The position numbers were made by a program, and so were the translations under genes. From Punica granatum (taxonomy: Eukaryota; Streptophyta; Magnoliopsida; Myrtales; Lythraceae): a stretch of DNA of 64,000 bases. Of the stretch, positions 35,746 to 46,750 are shown piece after piece. The DNA is taken from assembly GCF_007655135.1 (NCBI RefSeq), contig NC_045127.1:1116001-1180000 (forward strand), in the 5' to 3' direction. Below the pieces are notes generated by a model, which was not told the DNA's origin, did not search any database, and saw only the letters and a program-made list of their open reading frames with translations. Each line of letters opens with the position of its first letter. The first letter of the stretch is position 1.

Positions 35746-35750
35746 ACATG
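35746..35750. repeat. Target-site duplication of the copia element (left)
   Basis: ACATG directly left of the left LTR, matching ACATG at 40891-40895. Confidence 0.88.
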
Positions 35751-35928
35751 TGTCAAGATCAAGAATTGTATCTGTTATTCTGTTCATCAACGATGAAAAT
35801 GTCTACAAGATATACAAGTCATCTCTACTCCACAATAGGAACAAAAAACTAACTTTAGAAAAATATCAACTGATGCCTAATCTAGAAGATTAATGAAATA
35901 TTTGCAGAATATAGCATATCTCATAATA
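35751..35928 (-). repeat. Copia 3' LTR (left)
   Basis: 178 bp, TGTCAAGATC to CTCATAATA on plus. It matches 40702-40890 apart from a few bases and an 11-bp block (AATATTTGCAG) present twice in the other LTR. On the element strand it starts TATTATG, not the usual TG. Confidence 0.92.
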
Positions 35929-38900
35929 CTCCCCCTCAAGTTGGAGCATGAGATTGTCGAATGCCCAACTTGCAAGGAGAAATGTAAAACGATCTCGACC
36001 CAATGCCTTTGTGAATATATCTGCAAGTTGCAGCTTGGTGGAGACATGTGCAGTGGCAATGAACCGAGACTGGATGTGCTCACGAATAAAGTGGCAGTCT
36101 ATCTCTATATGCTTAGTCCTTTCGTGAAACACTGGATTGGCCGCAATGTGTAAAGCAGCCTGATTGTCACAAAATAATCGCGTCGGATGAGTAATCTTGA
36201 CTCCAAGTGAACTTAACAAACTCCGCAGCCAAAGTATTTCGCTCACAGTAGCAGCCATAGCCCTATATTCAGCTTCTGCAGACGAACGAGACACCGTAGA
36301 CTGTTTCTTAGTTTTCCATGATACTGGCGATCCTCCAAGTGTGATGAAATACCCCGTAACTGATCTTCTAGTTATAGGGCAACTAGCCCAATCCGAATCA
36401 CAATAGGCCACAAGATCCAGAGAGTTGGGCTATATAAAAATTCCTTGTTCAGGAGACTGTTTCAGATAACGCACAACTCTTATGGCTGCATCCCAGTGAG
36501 GCTGACGTGGATCCTACATAAACTGCGCCAATGCGTGAACCGAATAGCTCAAATTAGGTCTGGTAATAGTCAGATAAATTAATCGACCAATTAAGCGTCT
36601 GTATCTGCTAGCATCCTCAAGCCATGAACCCAAAGTGGCGGTGAGTCCATGATTCTGCTCCATAGGAGTATAAGATGGTCGAGACCCTAGCATACCACAT
36701 TCGGTGAGTATATCAAGTGCATACTTCCTTTGACATAAGAAGAGACCTAAATTAGTACGAGTCACCTCAATTCCCAAAAAATACTTCAATGGACCAAGAT
36801 CCTTAATCCGGAAGCATTGATGAAGATACTTCTTAAAAGAAGCGCAATGAGTAGGGTTGTTGCCAACAATTATGAGATCATCCACATAGACAAGAACCCC
36901 CATAAATATGTCTCCTCTTGAAAAGGTGAATAATGAATGATCGGCACCTGACTGTTGAAATCCATATCCTCTTAAGGCATCAGCAAATTTAGAATACCAG
37001 TTGCGAGAAGCTTGTCGAAGACCGTAAAGGGATTTTCGGAGATGACAAACTACCCTTTTTCTACGAGAAGAGAAACCCGGTGGCAGCTTCATGTACACTT
37101 CCTCATCCAGACTACCATGTCGGAAAGCGTTCTGCACGTCCATATGATGTATTTCCCATCCCCTTGCCACCTTTACAGTTAGCAGACATCTCACAGTGAC
37201 TAATTTCGCTACGGGAGCAAAAGTCTCGTGAAAATCAATACCTTCTACCTGAGTAAATCCCTTGGCAACCAAGCGTGCCTTATAGCGCTCAATACTCCCA
37301 TCTGCTCGTCGTTTTATTTTGAACACCCATTTACAATCTATGGGTTGTTTGCCATGGGGCAAATTCTCTAATGTCCAGGTGTGGTTCAACTCTAATGCTC
37401 GAATTTCTTCTGCCATTGCCATTCTCCATCTAGAATCACGAACAGCCTCCCGATATGTCTTGGGCTCGTTATCCGAATCGATGGCAGGCAGGTAAGATAA
37501 ATCAAAATTGGAAGAACCCGCATGAGCTAGATATGATTCAATAGGATACGGCGTACATGATGATTTCGATGAATGGAATGAGCAAGGGGGGTAATGGGTG
37601 GCAATGCGAGTAACAAAATCCTTATTTTTATGATCAACGAAATCCCTTAGATGCCTGGGCGCCAAAATTTCCCTGCCCGATCGTCGTGAAAATACTATTC
37701 CTCCATTTCGGGTAATATGCTCAGTTGGGAGATTCTGATGGGCTTCAATCTGCTGGACATCCTGAATTTCAATCTCTTGGGCCCTAAGAAGTTGCCTTTC
37801 GAGCTGATGTACTGACATTCGGCCTGGGCTGGGCAGATCCATGGTGTCCAGAATGTCCCAAGGCTTATTGGGCCACGAACTGGGCTGCATTACTCGGGCT
37901 TCTGTGGGCCCGTTCAATGGCGAGCCATTCTCCATTCCCTTTACTGGCCCACTCTGTTCATTTATTCGTGGGCTGGACATTCTGTCACAGGCCCCTTCTT
38001 TGTCTCCAAACGATAGCTCCGTCCAATTCCGTCGGGTGTGTCCACCACCGTCCCGAACTTCATCTGGCTCCCCCTCAGCTTTAATGTTTTCTTCATTCCA
38101 CATTTGATCGATAAATAAAGGATTTCCAGTGCTCATCGTAGGACGGCCAATTTTCTCAAAAGGAAATTCACTTTCACAAAACCGAACGTCCCTCGAAACA
38201 AAAAAATCTTCTTTCTCCAAGTCGAACATCCGCCATCCTCTCTTCCCATGAGGGTAACCTACAAATATACACCTTCGAGATCTTTCCGCGAACTTGTCTT
38301 TATCACGCGGTCGGTGATGAGCATAACATAAAGATTCAAATACCCGTAGGTTCGAATAATTCGGCTTCCTTTTAAAAAGAACTTCATAGGGACTCTTACC
38401 TCCTAGCACCAGTGTCGGCGTCATATTAATCAGGTATGCCGCCGTCGCAACACTCTCTCCCCAGAATCGTGTTGGAAGATATGCCTGAAATAACAAGGCA
38501 CGTGCAACGTTAAGAATATGTCTGTGTTTTCTCTCGACCCTTCCATTTTGCTGAGGGGTATCTGTATAGGTCGTCTGATGTATAATCCCATTTCGAAAGA
38601 AGAAATCCTGCAAATCGCGAGATAGAAACTCCAACCCGTTATCACTTCGAACTACCTTCACCATTATTCCAAATTGGTTTTTAATCAAATTACAAAAACC
38701 CATCAAACTTTCCTTTGCCTCCGATTTGTCTCTCAACAGATATAACCATAATGCCCGACTATGATCATCCACAATGGTCAGAAAATAACTTGCTCCAGAA
38801 GTAGTTTTCTCTTTATAGGGACCCCATAAATCACAATGCACAAGATGGAACGGAAATTGAGCTTTATTCAAACTCAAATTGAACTGTGAGCGAGTCTGTT

Positions 38901-40642
38901 TGGCTCGAAGACATACATCACAATTCCTATTTCTCATGCAACTAGAATCGAAATCAATCTCTTTTATTCTAATACCACTGGATGGATGCCCAAAATGTTT
39001 GTGCCAGATATCTCCCAAGCCTATTCTTAGTGCCTGACATGCCAAAGTCAAAGATGCCACCCATCGCAAGTAGTATACCCCCCTTCGAAGCTCACCCAGT
39101 CCAACTATCCTCTTCGATATGCGGTCCTGTATAAGGCATAACTCAGGTAAAAATGTCACAAAATAATCCATGTCCTTACTTAGTTGACCAACTGAGATCA
39201 AATTGCAGTTAAATGTTGGCACGAACAATGCATCCCGCAAAATAAATGAACCTCCAAGTCGAACATTGCCAATATTTGTTGCTCGAGTAGAATTCCCGTT
39301 AGGAATATAAATAGGAATTTTTATCATCAATCGATCTCAAATCATCCAAACAATCCACACAACCCATCATATGCCTCGATGCACTAGTATCAATTATCCA
39401 ATTAGTATTCTCAACAGAAATGAAATCAGTATTACCGACAAGTGGTTCGCTTCGTCCTTCGTGGGCTGCAATGATACTCAGTAGAGTCTCATACTGTGTA
39501 TTGGATAAGCCCGATAATATGTTCCCTGCATTGTTTGAAACCCTTCCTTCATGTACGGCATTGGACAAACCAGAAAATTGTCTGTTTTGTCCAGAGGAGC
39601 CGCCCGAAAATTGCTTTGTTTGTCCCGAAGAGCCGCTCGGCACCGCTGCCTCCTGTGCAGCGTTGGCCATTGCCATCTTCCCTCTATTCCACTGGCCCGA
39701 TCCCTTCCACTGTCCTGTGATTTGCTTTCCTTGGCCTCCCAATTTCTTCCCTTTCCTTCTGTTATTCCCATCCGCAAGTTGCCCATGGAGAACCCAACAG
39801 GAGCTTTTGACATGCCCTGCCCGACCACAGTGATCGCAAATCGGTCTCCCTTCCGTGGTCCATCTCTGCCCTTGCCTGTTCTCGCTTTCGATTCTAGCAG
39901 CGAAAGCCCCCAATTCAGGTCCTCCTTCGGGCATGCGTGCAACCTCCCTGGAACGCGCCACAGTGTGTTGCTTCTCCTCTTCCGAGACCATCTGATAGAT
40001 TCGGCTCATCGAAGGTAAGGGTTCGACCCGGAGAATGTCAGACCGTACCCCTCGAAATTGCTCATCCAACCCCATCAAGAATTAGTAAATTTTCTCCTTT
40101 TCTCTATGGGCTGTGTAATGGGCTGCTGCATCGCACGAGCATCCCAGTGAATCGAGATAATTCTCGAGCTCATCCCATAGCGTTTTGATGCCCGAATAGT
40201 ATTTCTGAATCGTTTTGCCTTCCTGCCTGTAAATACTGATATCCGACTTCAATTGGTAAATCCTCATTTCATTCCTTTGGGAATATCTTTCCTTGAGATC
40301 ATCCCAAAGGGTCTTCGCTTCAGTGGCGTAGGCGGCACTCGGCTGAAGTTCTTTCTCCAACCCATTGAATATCCATGCCAACACGAGGGAGTTGCACATC
40401 TCCCAACTCTCCAGGTTCGGGTCCCCTGCTGGTGGTTTCGGGACTCTGCCCTCCACGAACCCTAACTTCCCTTTGGTCGTGAGCGCAATCCTCATCGCTC
40501 TTGACCACGTCAAATAATTATCTCCATTAAGGAGACAGGAAGTAATTTGTAATCCTGTCGAATCTGAAGCTCCAATCTTGAAAATTGCTGAAGTCTGCAC
40601 TCCTTTGCCCGAGTCTTCAGCATTGTCTTCCTTTCTCATCAT
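35890..40642 (-). pseudogene. Copia gag-pol polyprotein, broken by stops and a frameshift
   Basis: Gag begins near 40642 with the copia gag region (GDNYLTWSRAMRIALTTKG). A CCHC zinc knuckle (CDHCGRAGHVKSSCW) follows at about 39840-39796. A frameshift near 39300-39330 separates it from the pol frame. Pol has the integrase zinc site (HKHFGHP with CDVCLRAKQ), DDE core segments (HCDLWGPY, VVRSDNGLEF, QNGRVERKHR), the RT segment WVFKIKRRADGSIERYKARL, the RT active-site YVDD (VLVYVDDLIIVGN) and RNase H ([26 protein letters not shown]). In-frame stops lie at 40082-40084, 36514-36516 and 36430-36432. With three stops and one frameshift no full polyprotein can form, although the catalytic motifs remain readable. 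Confidence 0.92.
35929..35939 (-). other. Copia polypurine tract
   Basis: TTGAGGGGGAG on minus, directly before the 3' LTR, as expected for the plus-strand primer of reverse transcription. Confidence 0.85.
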
Positions 40643-40689
40643 CCTTCCTCAAACAAAATCCCGGTCTCAGAGGTCTTTGAGAAAACCTT

Positions 40690-40701
40690 GCTCTGATACC
40701 A
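40690..40701 (-). other. Copia primer binding site (initiator tRNA-Met type)
   Basis: TGGTATCAGAGC on minus, directly after the 5' LTR. This is the classic plant copia site complementary to the 3' end of initiator tRNA-Met. Confidence 0.92.
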
Positions 40702-40890
40702 TGTCAAGATCAAGAATTGTATCTGTTATTCTGTTCATCAACGATGAAGAGTCTACAAGATATACAAGTCCTCTCTACTCCACAATAGGAAACAAAAAAC
40801 TAACTTTAGAAAAATATCAAGTGATGCCTAATCTAGAAGATTAATGAAATATTTGCAGAATATTTGCAGAATATAGCATATATCATAATA
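40702..40890 (-). repeat. Copia 5' LTR (right)
   Basis: 189 bp. Same ends as the left LTR. It contains a local duplication of an 11-bp block (AATATTTGCAG) near 40855-40872, which accounts for the length difference. Confidence 0.92.
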
Positions 40891-40895
40891 ACATG
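40891..40895. repeat. Target-site duplication of the copia element (right)
   Basis: ACATG directly right of the right LTR, a perfect match to the left copy. Confidence 0.88.
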
Positions 40896-41950
40896 CCAAC
40901 GTACGTACGTAGTATATGATTATTTATCAACTATTGATCGCTATGTTTCAATTGAATACAACGAAGAAAAAAGCTCTTTGCCCAATGACTCCAACTGAAA
41001 CGAAGAGCAGGAGTAAAATTTGCCAATAGGATCCCTTTTTTTTTTTTTTTCCTTATGGGTGGAACCAATAGGACATTGAATTAACTCTTATACCAAGTCA
41101 GATATATTGTTTCCATTTGATGATTGAACTTCATAAAAACACTATTACTCCGCACTCGTAACGAGGAGAACACAAATTTGAATCCCGAGAAGAGCACTTG
41201 ATGGAATGGAGAATAACCTTCAATGTTTGATCTCCTAATTGGATTAATCATGACCTATTAAGTTTCAGGATACTAGGATACACACCAAAAAAAATATATG
41301 ATTGCATGATTTATGAAGATAAATCACAATAAAATGCCTTCCTTCTTATCACGCCAAAGAAATGCGAGACACGCTATTTTCAAATTCGAACCTGTGATCC
41401 AATATATTTTGCTAGTTATATAACCCAAAGGATAGTGCTGTTGGAACTTATTAACAGGGAGAGTGGTTACAGGATGGTTGGGAGCGTTGAACAACCTGAA
41501 AGTTAAATTACAATGTGGAGTTTACTTAACTAATAATATTATTTTTCTTTACACAATAGATTATGATTCCTGTTACATTAATCCATATGCTAGGAAGTTT
41601 CTTTTTTTTTATTTCGATGAATTCACCATCATACCTTCATCTCATTTATTTGACTATTTTGGAAGTTGACCATGTGCATGCACCACTGGCATTTGAGACT
41701 GTAGATTCTCTTTTTGGCCACCCGACCTGCAGGTAGGTCTTGGTCATCGCCAAGGGTGGCGGCCTATATATGGTATTACCCAATATTCGGCATATTCCGA
41801 TAGGTCGACTCTCTGTAAATCGGGCTTGTTTGTTGTAGTAGTACTTGATTGAGCTAATACCTCAGTGAGCAAATGAGCTGGTTCATCGGGATATCCAGCA
41901 GGCCAGTGAGGCTGCCGCGACGGATCTGCCCCTTGTTAGATATCCATCAA

Positions 41951-41956
41951 TCATAC

Positions 41957-41980
<24 letters not shown>
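41951..41980. repeat. (CATA)n(TA)n microsatellite
   Basis: Four CATA units followed by a TA run. Confidence 0.85.
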
Positions 41981-41988
<8 letters not shown>

Positions 41989-43160
41989 GGCACAACAAAC
42001 ATTCTTAAGAGACAGAAACGATGCACTCGAAAGAGAAATGGAACAGCCAAACAAATTAATACAATTCTGCTCGATAGATCTTTAATTAGGGATATGATGT
42101 GGTGAACGGTGAACTTAAAGATCAGTGGTTCAAAAACTTCCAGATATTCCAAAGAAGAAAAATAGCCTCTCCACGAAGACTTTGCAGACACAGAAAGTGA
42201 CAAATCATTATATGTCACTCTATCTAATATAACATATAAGTCACTCTCCGAACGTGTGATTAACTATTGTTGAGCTTTCTTTTTCTTTTTTCTTTTTTCT
42301 TTTTTTCCCCTTTTCAATCAATTCTAATCAATAGTCAAGAATAAAAAATTAGGATATAAAGGTGGAAGAGGAATTAAATGCAAAGACGAATTTCTGATGA
42401 ATTCATGTGTTTGTCCTTTCCGGGAGGCAGAAGAAGGACGACATTGGGTCCCATGACAACTTATTAGGCTCATTTTGTTTGGCCTCACCCAGAAGTTGGA
42501 CTTCCCCGCAATTTCCTACGTGCTTTCTTTTGTCACACCCACCACTTCCAATCCCCAATCAATCACACAAATAAACAAGAAATCCCTGCCATACTTATGA
42601 GACATGGGTTACTTGGATTGTGGACTTATGGAGTGCTAATGTACTTGTGATAATTCGAAATATTTAAGTTCACAATGACATTGAGTCACGATAACATGTT
42701 TGGTAATATAAAATTTTCGCTGAATTTTAAGATATTAAGCTCATCTCCAAATTTTTAATTCAAAAATTTAAACCGATAAGCTAAATATTTAAATTGAAAG
42801 GACCAACCTCATGTCGTTTTACGATGCAGAAGACACAACTGAAGTAATTACTTGGAACTTACGGTGATATGATAGGACTGTCTATATATATTTTGCGACA
42901 GTGAATTTTTAATATGCTTTGCTTTGCGGGAAAGGAAAAGAAAAGGTAAAGAAAAGAAGCAGAAGAAGAAAAAGAAGCTTCCACCCAATTCCCCGTTATT
43001 GCCCCCAAACTAAGATGAAAAGATACAAAGGGAAAACGCGTGGCACGAAGAATCCACTGTTTGCTTGTTTGTCCTGTCTGCTTCCAGAAGCCCCACCCTC
43101 ACCCCTTCATCTGCTCCATGTTCATACTAGGCACAACCAAAATTAATAATATGATATACA

Positions 43161-43219
43161 CACACATATATATATATATATACACCATACCATATATATA
43201 TATATATGTGTGTGTGTGG
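43161..43219. repeat. Interrupted (TA)n(TG)n microsatellite
   Basis: Two TA runs, the second passing into TG repeats, about 180 nt before the cysteine-rich peptide start codon. Confidence 0.8.
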
Positions 43220-43285
43220 TATATAATATTGATTAATTGATTTTTCTGTGACAGAGAGAAGCCTAATAAGTACTCTCTCACCACA

Positions 43286-43293
43286 TATAAATA
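43286..43293 (+). promoter_or_regulatory. TATA box for the cysteine-rich peptide gene
   Basis: TATAAATA, a consensus plant TATA box, 108 nt before the ATG at 43394. Confidence 0.65.
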
Positions 43294-43393
43294 CAAAGGT
43301 CATATAAGTTACGACGTTTATGCCTTGCTTCTGCAAGCTGGACTACTATTCATTCAAGCAGAATAAGGAGAAGCCAATCCCCAACCCCAAGAT

Positions 43394-43747
43394 ATGGGTT
43401 TCTTCAGGCCTGCCCTCCTCCTACCGTGGCTCCTCCTATTGATCGTCTCGGCATCGGAAGACGGGGCTGTAGCTGAAGCAGCACGACCATTATCGAGCTT
43501 CCCCTCATCGTCCTCCAAGCCAAGTACGCCTTTGTTAATTACTTCATATTTGGTTCACTATGCCTCCATGTGAAATCCATTCGTGGATTATAACCGAGCT
43601 TTGCTGTTGATCGTTTAATTTATAGGATATGCAAAGATTCTTGCGACACTTGGGATCGTATGCAAGTGCTGCAACGGGAGCGAGTGCACGAGTACATGGA
43701 ACGGGTCCTGCTCTCAGCTCCAGTGTCTGCCATGGAAGCTGAGTTGA
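43394..43747 (+). CDS. Small secreted cysteine-rich peptide, uncharacterised
   Basis: Two exons, 43394-43523 and 43626-43747, join in frame with GT-AG borders (102-bp intron) to give 83 residues. Residues 1-21 are a strong signal peptide (PALLLPWLLLLLIVSASE). A Ser/Pro-rich linker (about 22-44) precedes a compact C-terminal region with six cysteines in the pattern C-x-C-C-x4-C-x7-C-x4-C, including VCKCCNGSECTSTW and the ending LQCLPWKLS. A TATA box lies upstream. The frame was found by splicing and is too short in each exon to stand out alone. The spacing does not fit defensins, lipid-transfer proteins, snakins or EPF peptides. I recall similar unnamed plant proteins ending in CxPWK, but not a function. 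Signalling or defence peptide is inference. Confidence 0.75.
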
Positions 43748-44989
43748 GCTTAACACCTTATAATTATTAGTACTCCAGGAGATTTTTGTTGTCTCCGATT
43801 CTCAGTTTACCTTTTCTGTCAACTACTGATGTACATATTTGGGTTGGGGAAAGTACATATATTCATATCGAAAACTCAGTTACGTTACATAGAAGAAGTG
43901 CCACCGAATGACACTGCAACCGGGGTACAGTGCGTAACAGCATAGCTTGTTCTGAATTCGACAGTTAAATCTCGTGATTAGTGGCTTATGGCCTCCAAAA
44001 CTAGCTAACGGGATAACATGCAGAATTCACCTAGCTGGAAGCACGGAATCAAACATATATAATCAAATTAACTTCAGCGAATCATAATCGTAAGTCGATA
44101 AACAACTATATGCCAACTTTTTCGTTTACTCTCACTTCAATTGGTGGCAATCATTTCATAAAATGGGGACTGTGACGTCCCAAACTGTTACCGGAAGATG
44201 TCAGAAATGGGATTTATTGATCGATTGAGTTGCTGATGACAAGTAGTTGGAAAACAGTTGATGCCCTTACGTCTGAAAGCGAGGGAGGACTAAAAAGAAT
44301 TGGGAAGGAAAGTTTTGGAACTTACTCGAGAAATTACTTTTTTGGGTGAAATTTTTGTTCTTTTTCTTTTTTTTTATATATATATTTAATTATCGGCCGC
44401 CCCACCTTCTAGATTTTAGAATATGGGAGGGCGCATGATCAATCATCCATGTGAATATCTTATTCAATTGGACTGTTGACCGGAGAGGCAGCTTCCTCAT
44501 CCCCACGAGCGGATGATAACGATTTTGAGCTACATCCTGCGGCTTTCTTCGTCATTTACTTTGCAACATGTCATGATTGTCTGTTCCAGTGGGTATATAC
44601 TACTTGTTTCTTATTCATCGATGATAGCGACATCCATTTATAAAGAGATTATCGTGAATGTATTTTCTGAATTCCTTTTTAATACATCATTCTCATAAAT
44701 CTGACTTTGGATCCCGCTCGATCTCGTGAATGCCGGGCTCGAGCAAGATCTTTCTAGCTCAGCTACACGAGACCGGCTATTTTCTGCATCGAGTAGTCGA
44801 TAGAAACTCACACTCACGCGGGTCTTCCCGTCTTTGCTTTGATCTTATGAGACTCAAAGGTTGCTTCTGGCCCATGATTATCTTGTGGCCGAATTGCCTG
44901 TCCAGTTCAAAATATTGCATGCCCCTTCTAACAGGCCCATGGCCTCTCTCGGACTCATAATCTCAAAATCCTGCTCCGCCCCAACATTT

Positions 44990-45200
44990 TGAGATTTAAA
45001 ATTGCGTTGAGTTGAGTTTTGGTTTGTAATGATTGTATTGTTGAATTATGAGAAAAAATGTGAAAAAGTAATGAATAGTTGAGAGAATTTAATATTAAAA
45101 ATTGAATTGAATAATTAAAAAAAAAGTAATGATTGTGTTATTGAGTTGAAGATGAATTGAGTTGAGTTGAAAATTTTTTAAAAAACAAACACACCCTAAA
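44990..45200 (+). repeat. MITE-like AT-rich element, family 2 (copy 2)
   Basis: Shares the core AATGAATAGTTGAGAGAATT, the ATTGTTGAATTATGA segment and the AACACACCCTAAA end with the copies at 1985-2268 (inverted) and 55896-56100. Non-coding. Confidence 0.65.
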
Positions 45201-45717
45201 TCCTTATGGAGCTTTACTTCGGCTTTCGCTCGCAGGTCGGTTCAAACCTCCTTAACCGTCAAATCAAGTCTAATCCCGTAAAGAAACCAGGTACACTTTT
45301 CTTCCAAAGTAGGGATATTCTAATATGACACCGTGACACGTTTTGTATTTTAGTTCAAATATTTAATATTTTAATTAAAGTGTTTAGTATTTTGCTATTT
45401 GTAACGGATTATACAAAATAGTAAATAATCATAGTATTAAACACTTAAATTAAAAATAAACGTAAAAAATATTTGTACTAATCACGATTATTAAAAATAT
45501 TAAATATTTAAATTAAAATATTAAATATTTAAATTGAAAGTATTATACGGTGACATGAATTCATATTAACAAAACCCTAAAAATTAATGATGCGCCTTTC
45601 CTTTCTGATCCCCTTAGGACCAATGATTAGATGGAACGTGGATCGTCAAGACCCGTGAATGACGAGGACTTCGTTGTTTTAACCTCTCTGCTGATTCATC
45701 AATTATTAGAAGCTACG

Positions 45718-45953
45718 ACCCCTTTGAATTCAAAAATAAAAAATTTTAACTTTAATTTTAACTTTAATTCAACACATTACATAATAAAATACATATTTTT
45801 TAAGTTAAAAATTTTAACTTTAACTTTAACTCAACACACTACACACCAAAAACACACGTTTCTCAAGTCAAATTTATAATCACATCTCATTTTTCACGAT
45901 CAAAATCAAAATTAAAATTAAAATTACTTTAACTCTGAATCTAAAGGCACCCT
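45718..45953 (-). repeat. MITE-like element, family 1 (copy 2, with internal duplication)
   Basis: The reverse complement matches the element at 32743-32923, including TAACTTTAACTCAACACACT and the AATTTATAATCACATCTCAT segment. It is about 55 bp longer because its left module (TTTTAACTTTAA with CAACACA) occurs twice. Ends are CCCTTTGAATTC and CTAAAGGCACCC. Confidence 0.7.
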
Positions 45954-46162
45954 AAGAATCTCAGTATGGCCAAATTCTCGTCCACATATGACCTAAAATA
46001 ATTTAGCCCGAACGATTGACGTGCAGCATCGAAAGAGTGATGAGATATAGAGCAATATCTTCCTTCTTTTTTTTTTTTTTTGGTGCAATACGGAGCCAAA
46101 ACCCATGATATCTTTTCTAAATTGATGCTGTTAAAAGTTTATGAACTTTGCAAGGGAGAAAA

Positions 46163-46194
<32 letters not shown>

Positions 46195-46208
46195 CGGGGC
46201 GGGGCGGG
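46163..46208 (+). repeat. G homopolymer (32 nt) followed by GGGGC repeats
   Basis: Thirty-two consecutive G from 46163 to 46194, then two CGGGG units and CGGG. Homopolymers of this length are rare in plant sequence and prone to sequencing error. It could form a G-quadruplex. Confidence 0.9.
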
Positions 46209-46269
46209 CTACAAGGCACCTTCACACTACATGGGACTCCTCCTTAGCCTAAATTCAATGTTGGGGTGC

Positions 46270-46710
46270 GGAGAGCTCTTCAGCGATGCGGATGGAAGAT
46301 GACTCTTTGGCTTTGCTGACAATTGTTAACAAGCATATATCCTGCAGTTGTAGCGGAACTTTGGGGAATCAGGAACGGCCTCGAGCTCGCATGGTCACAA
46401 GGGTTCAAACAGGTGGTAGAAGAAGTCGATTCACAATTAGTTCGTCGACTAGTAACGGAACAAGCGAACTGCTGACCTCACATTTCTTCGTGGTTCACCC
46501 TGTAAGTGCACTCCACAGGTCATATTGGACGGTCCATGTGGTCCATACACATTGAGAAGGCAACGTTTAGCTGATTGGCTTGTTCGGAGGTCTCTCGAAC
46601 TGTTCTGTGGGTCGGAGTGCATTCATAGCCTTCTTTTTATAGATCTTATAGGGACCGCCTTACCCCAGCTTTTTTGTTTCTTAATTTGTTCTTTTCTTTA
46701 GGCCTTCGGG
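46270..46710 (+). mobile_element. LINE RNase H domain remnant
   Basis: One plus frame near 46350-46470 reads AELWGIRNGLELAWSQGFKQ then VVEEVDSQLVRRLV, the RNase H (RVT_3) domain at the C-terminus of plant LINE ORF2. A stop ends that frame. Later pieces in other frames (WTVHVVHTH, LADWLVRRSLEL) fit the rest of the domain. Stops and frameshifts make it non-functional. It starts just after the G-rich tract. Confidence 0.72.
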
Positions 46711-46725
46711 CCCCTTATTCACAAT

Positions 46726-46750
46726 ATATATATATATATATACATATATG
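46726..46750. repeat. (TA)n microsatellite
   Basis: TA run with one CA interruption, directly after the LINE RNase H remnant. Confidence 0.8.

Larger units (their letters stand above)
35751..40890 (-). mobile_element. Ty1/copia LTR retrotransposon, nearly complete, inactivated
   Basis: The 5140-bp element on the minus strand is flanked by ACATG target-site duplications. The order on minus is: LTR (40890-40702), tRNA-iMet-type primer site (40701-40690), gag, protease, integrase, reverse transcriptase and RNase H (40642-35890), polypurine tract (35939-35929), LTR (35928-35751). Integrase before RT marks it as copia, not gypsy. LTRs are very short, 189 and 178 bp. They differ by a handful of substitutions and small indels plus one 11-bp duplication, so the insertion is not brand new. 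Coding breaks show that it cannot move on its own. Confidence 0.95.
40896..43393. other. Intergenic region, no gene seen
   Basis: AT-rich spacer with poly-T near 41035, a CATA/TA microsatellite (41951-41980), a purine-rich stretch near 42930-42980, a TA/TG microsatellite (43161-43219), and the promoter of the cysteine-rich peptide gene at its right end. Confidence 0.5.

Noticed and set aside
38430..40844. Frames on plus and other minus frames across the copia element
   Set aside because: Shadows of gag-pol; the minus frame with integrase, RT and zinc-knuckle motifs explains the region.
46286..46555. 89-codon plus frame near the G run
   Set aside because: A different frame in the same place encodes the LINE RNase H signature, so this frame is incidental.
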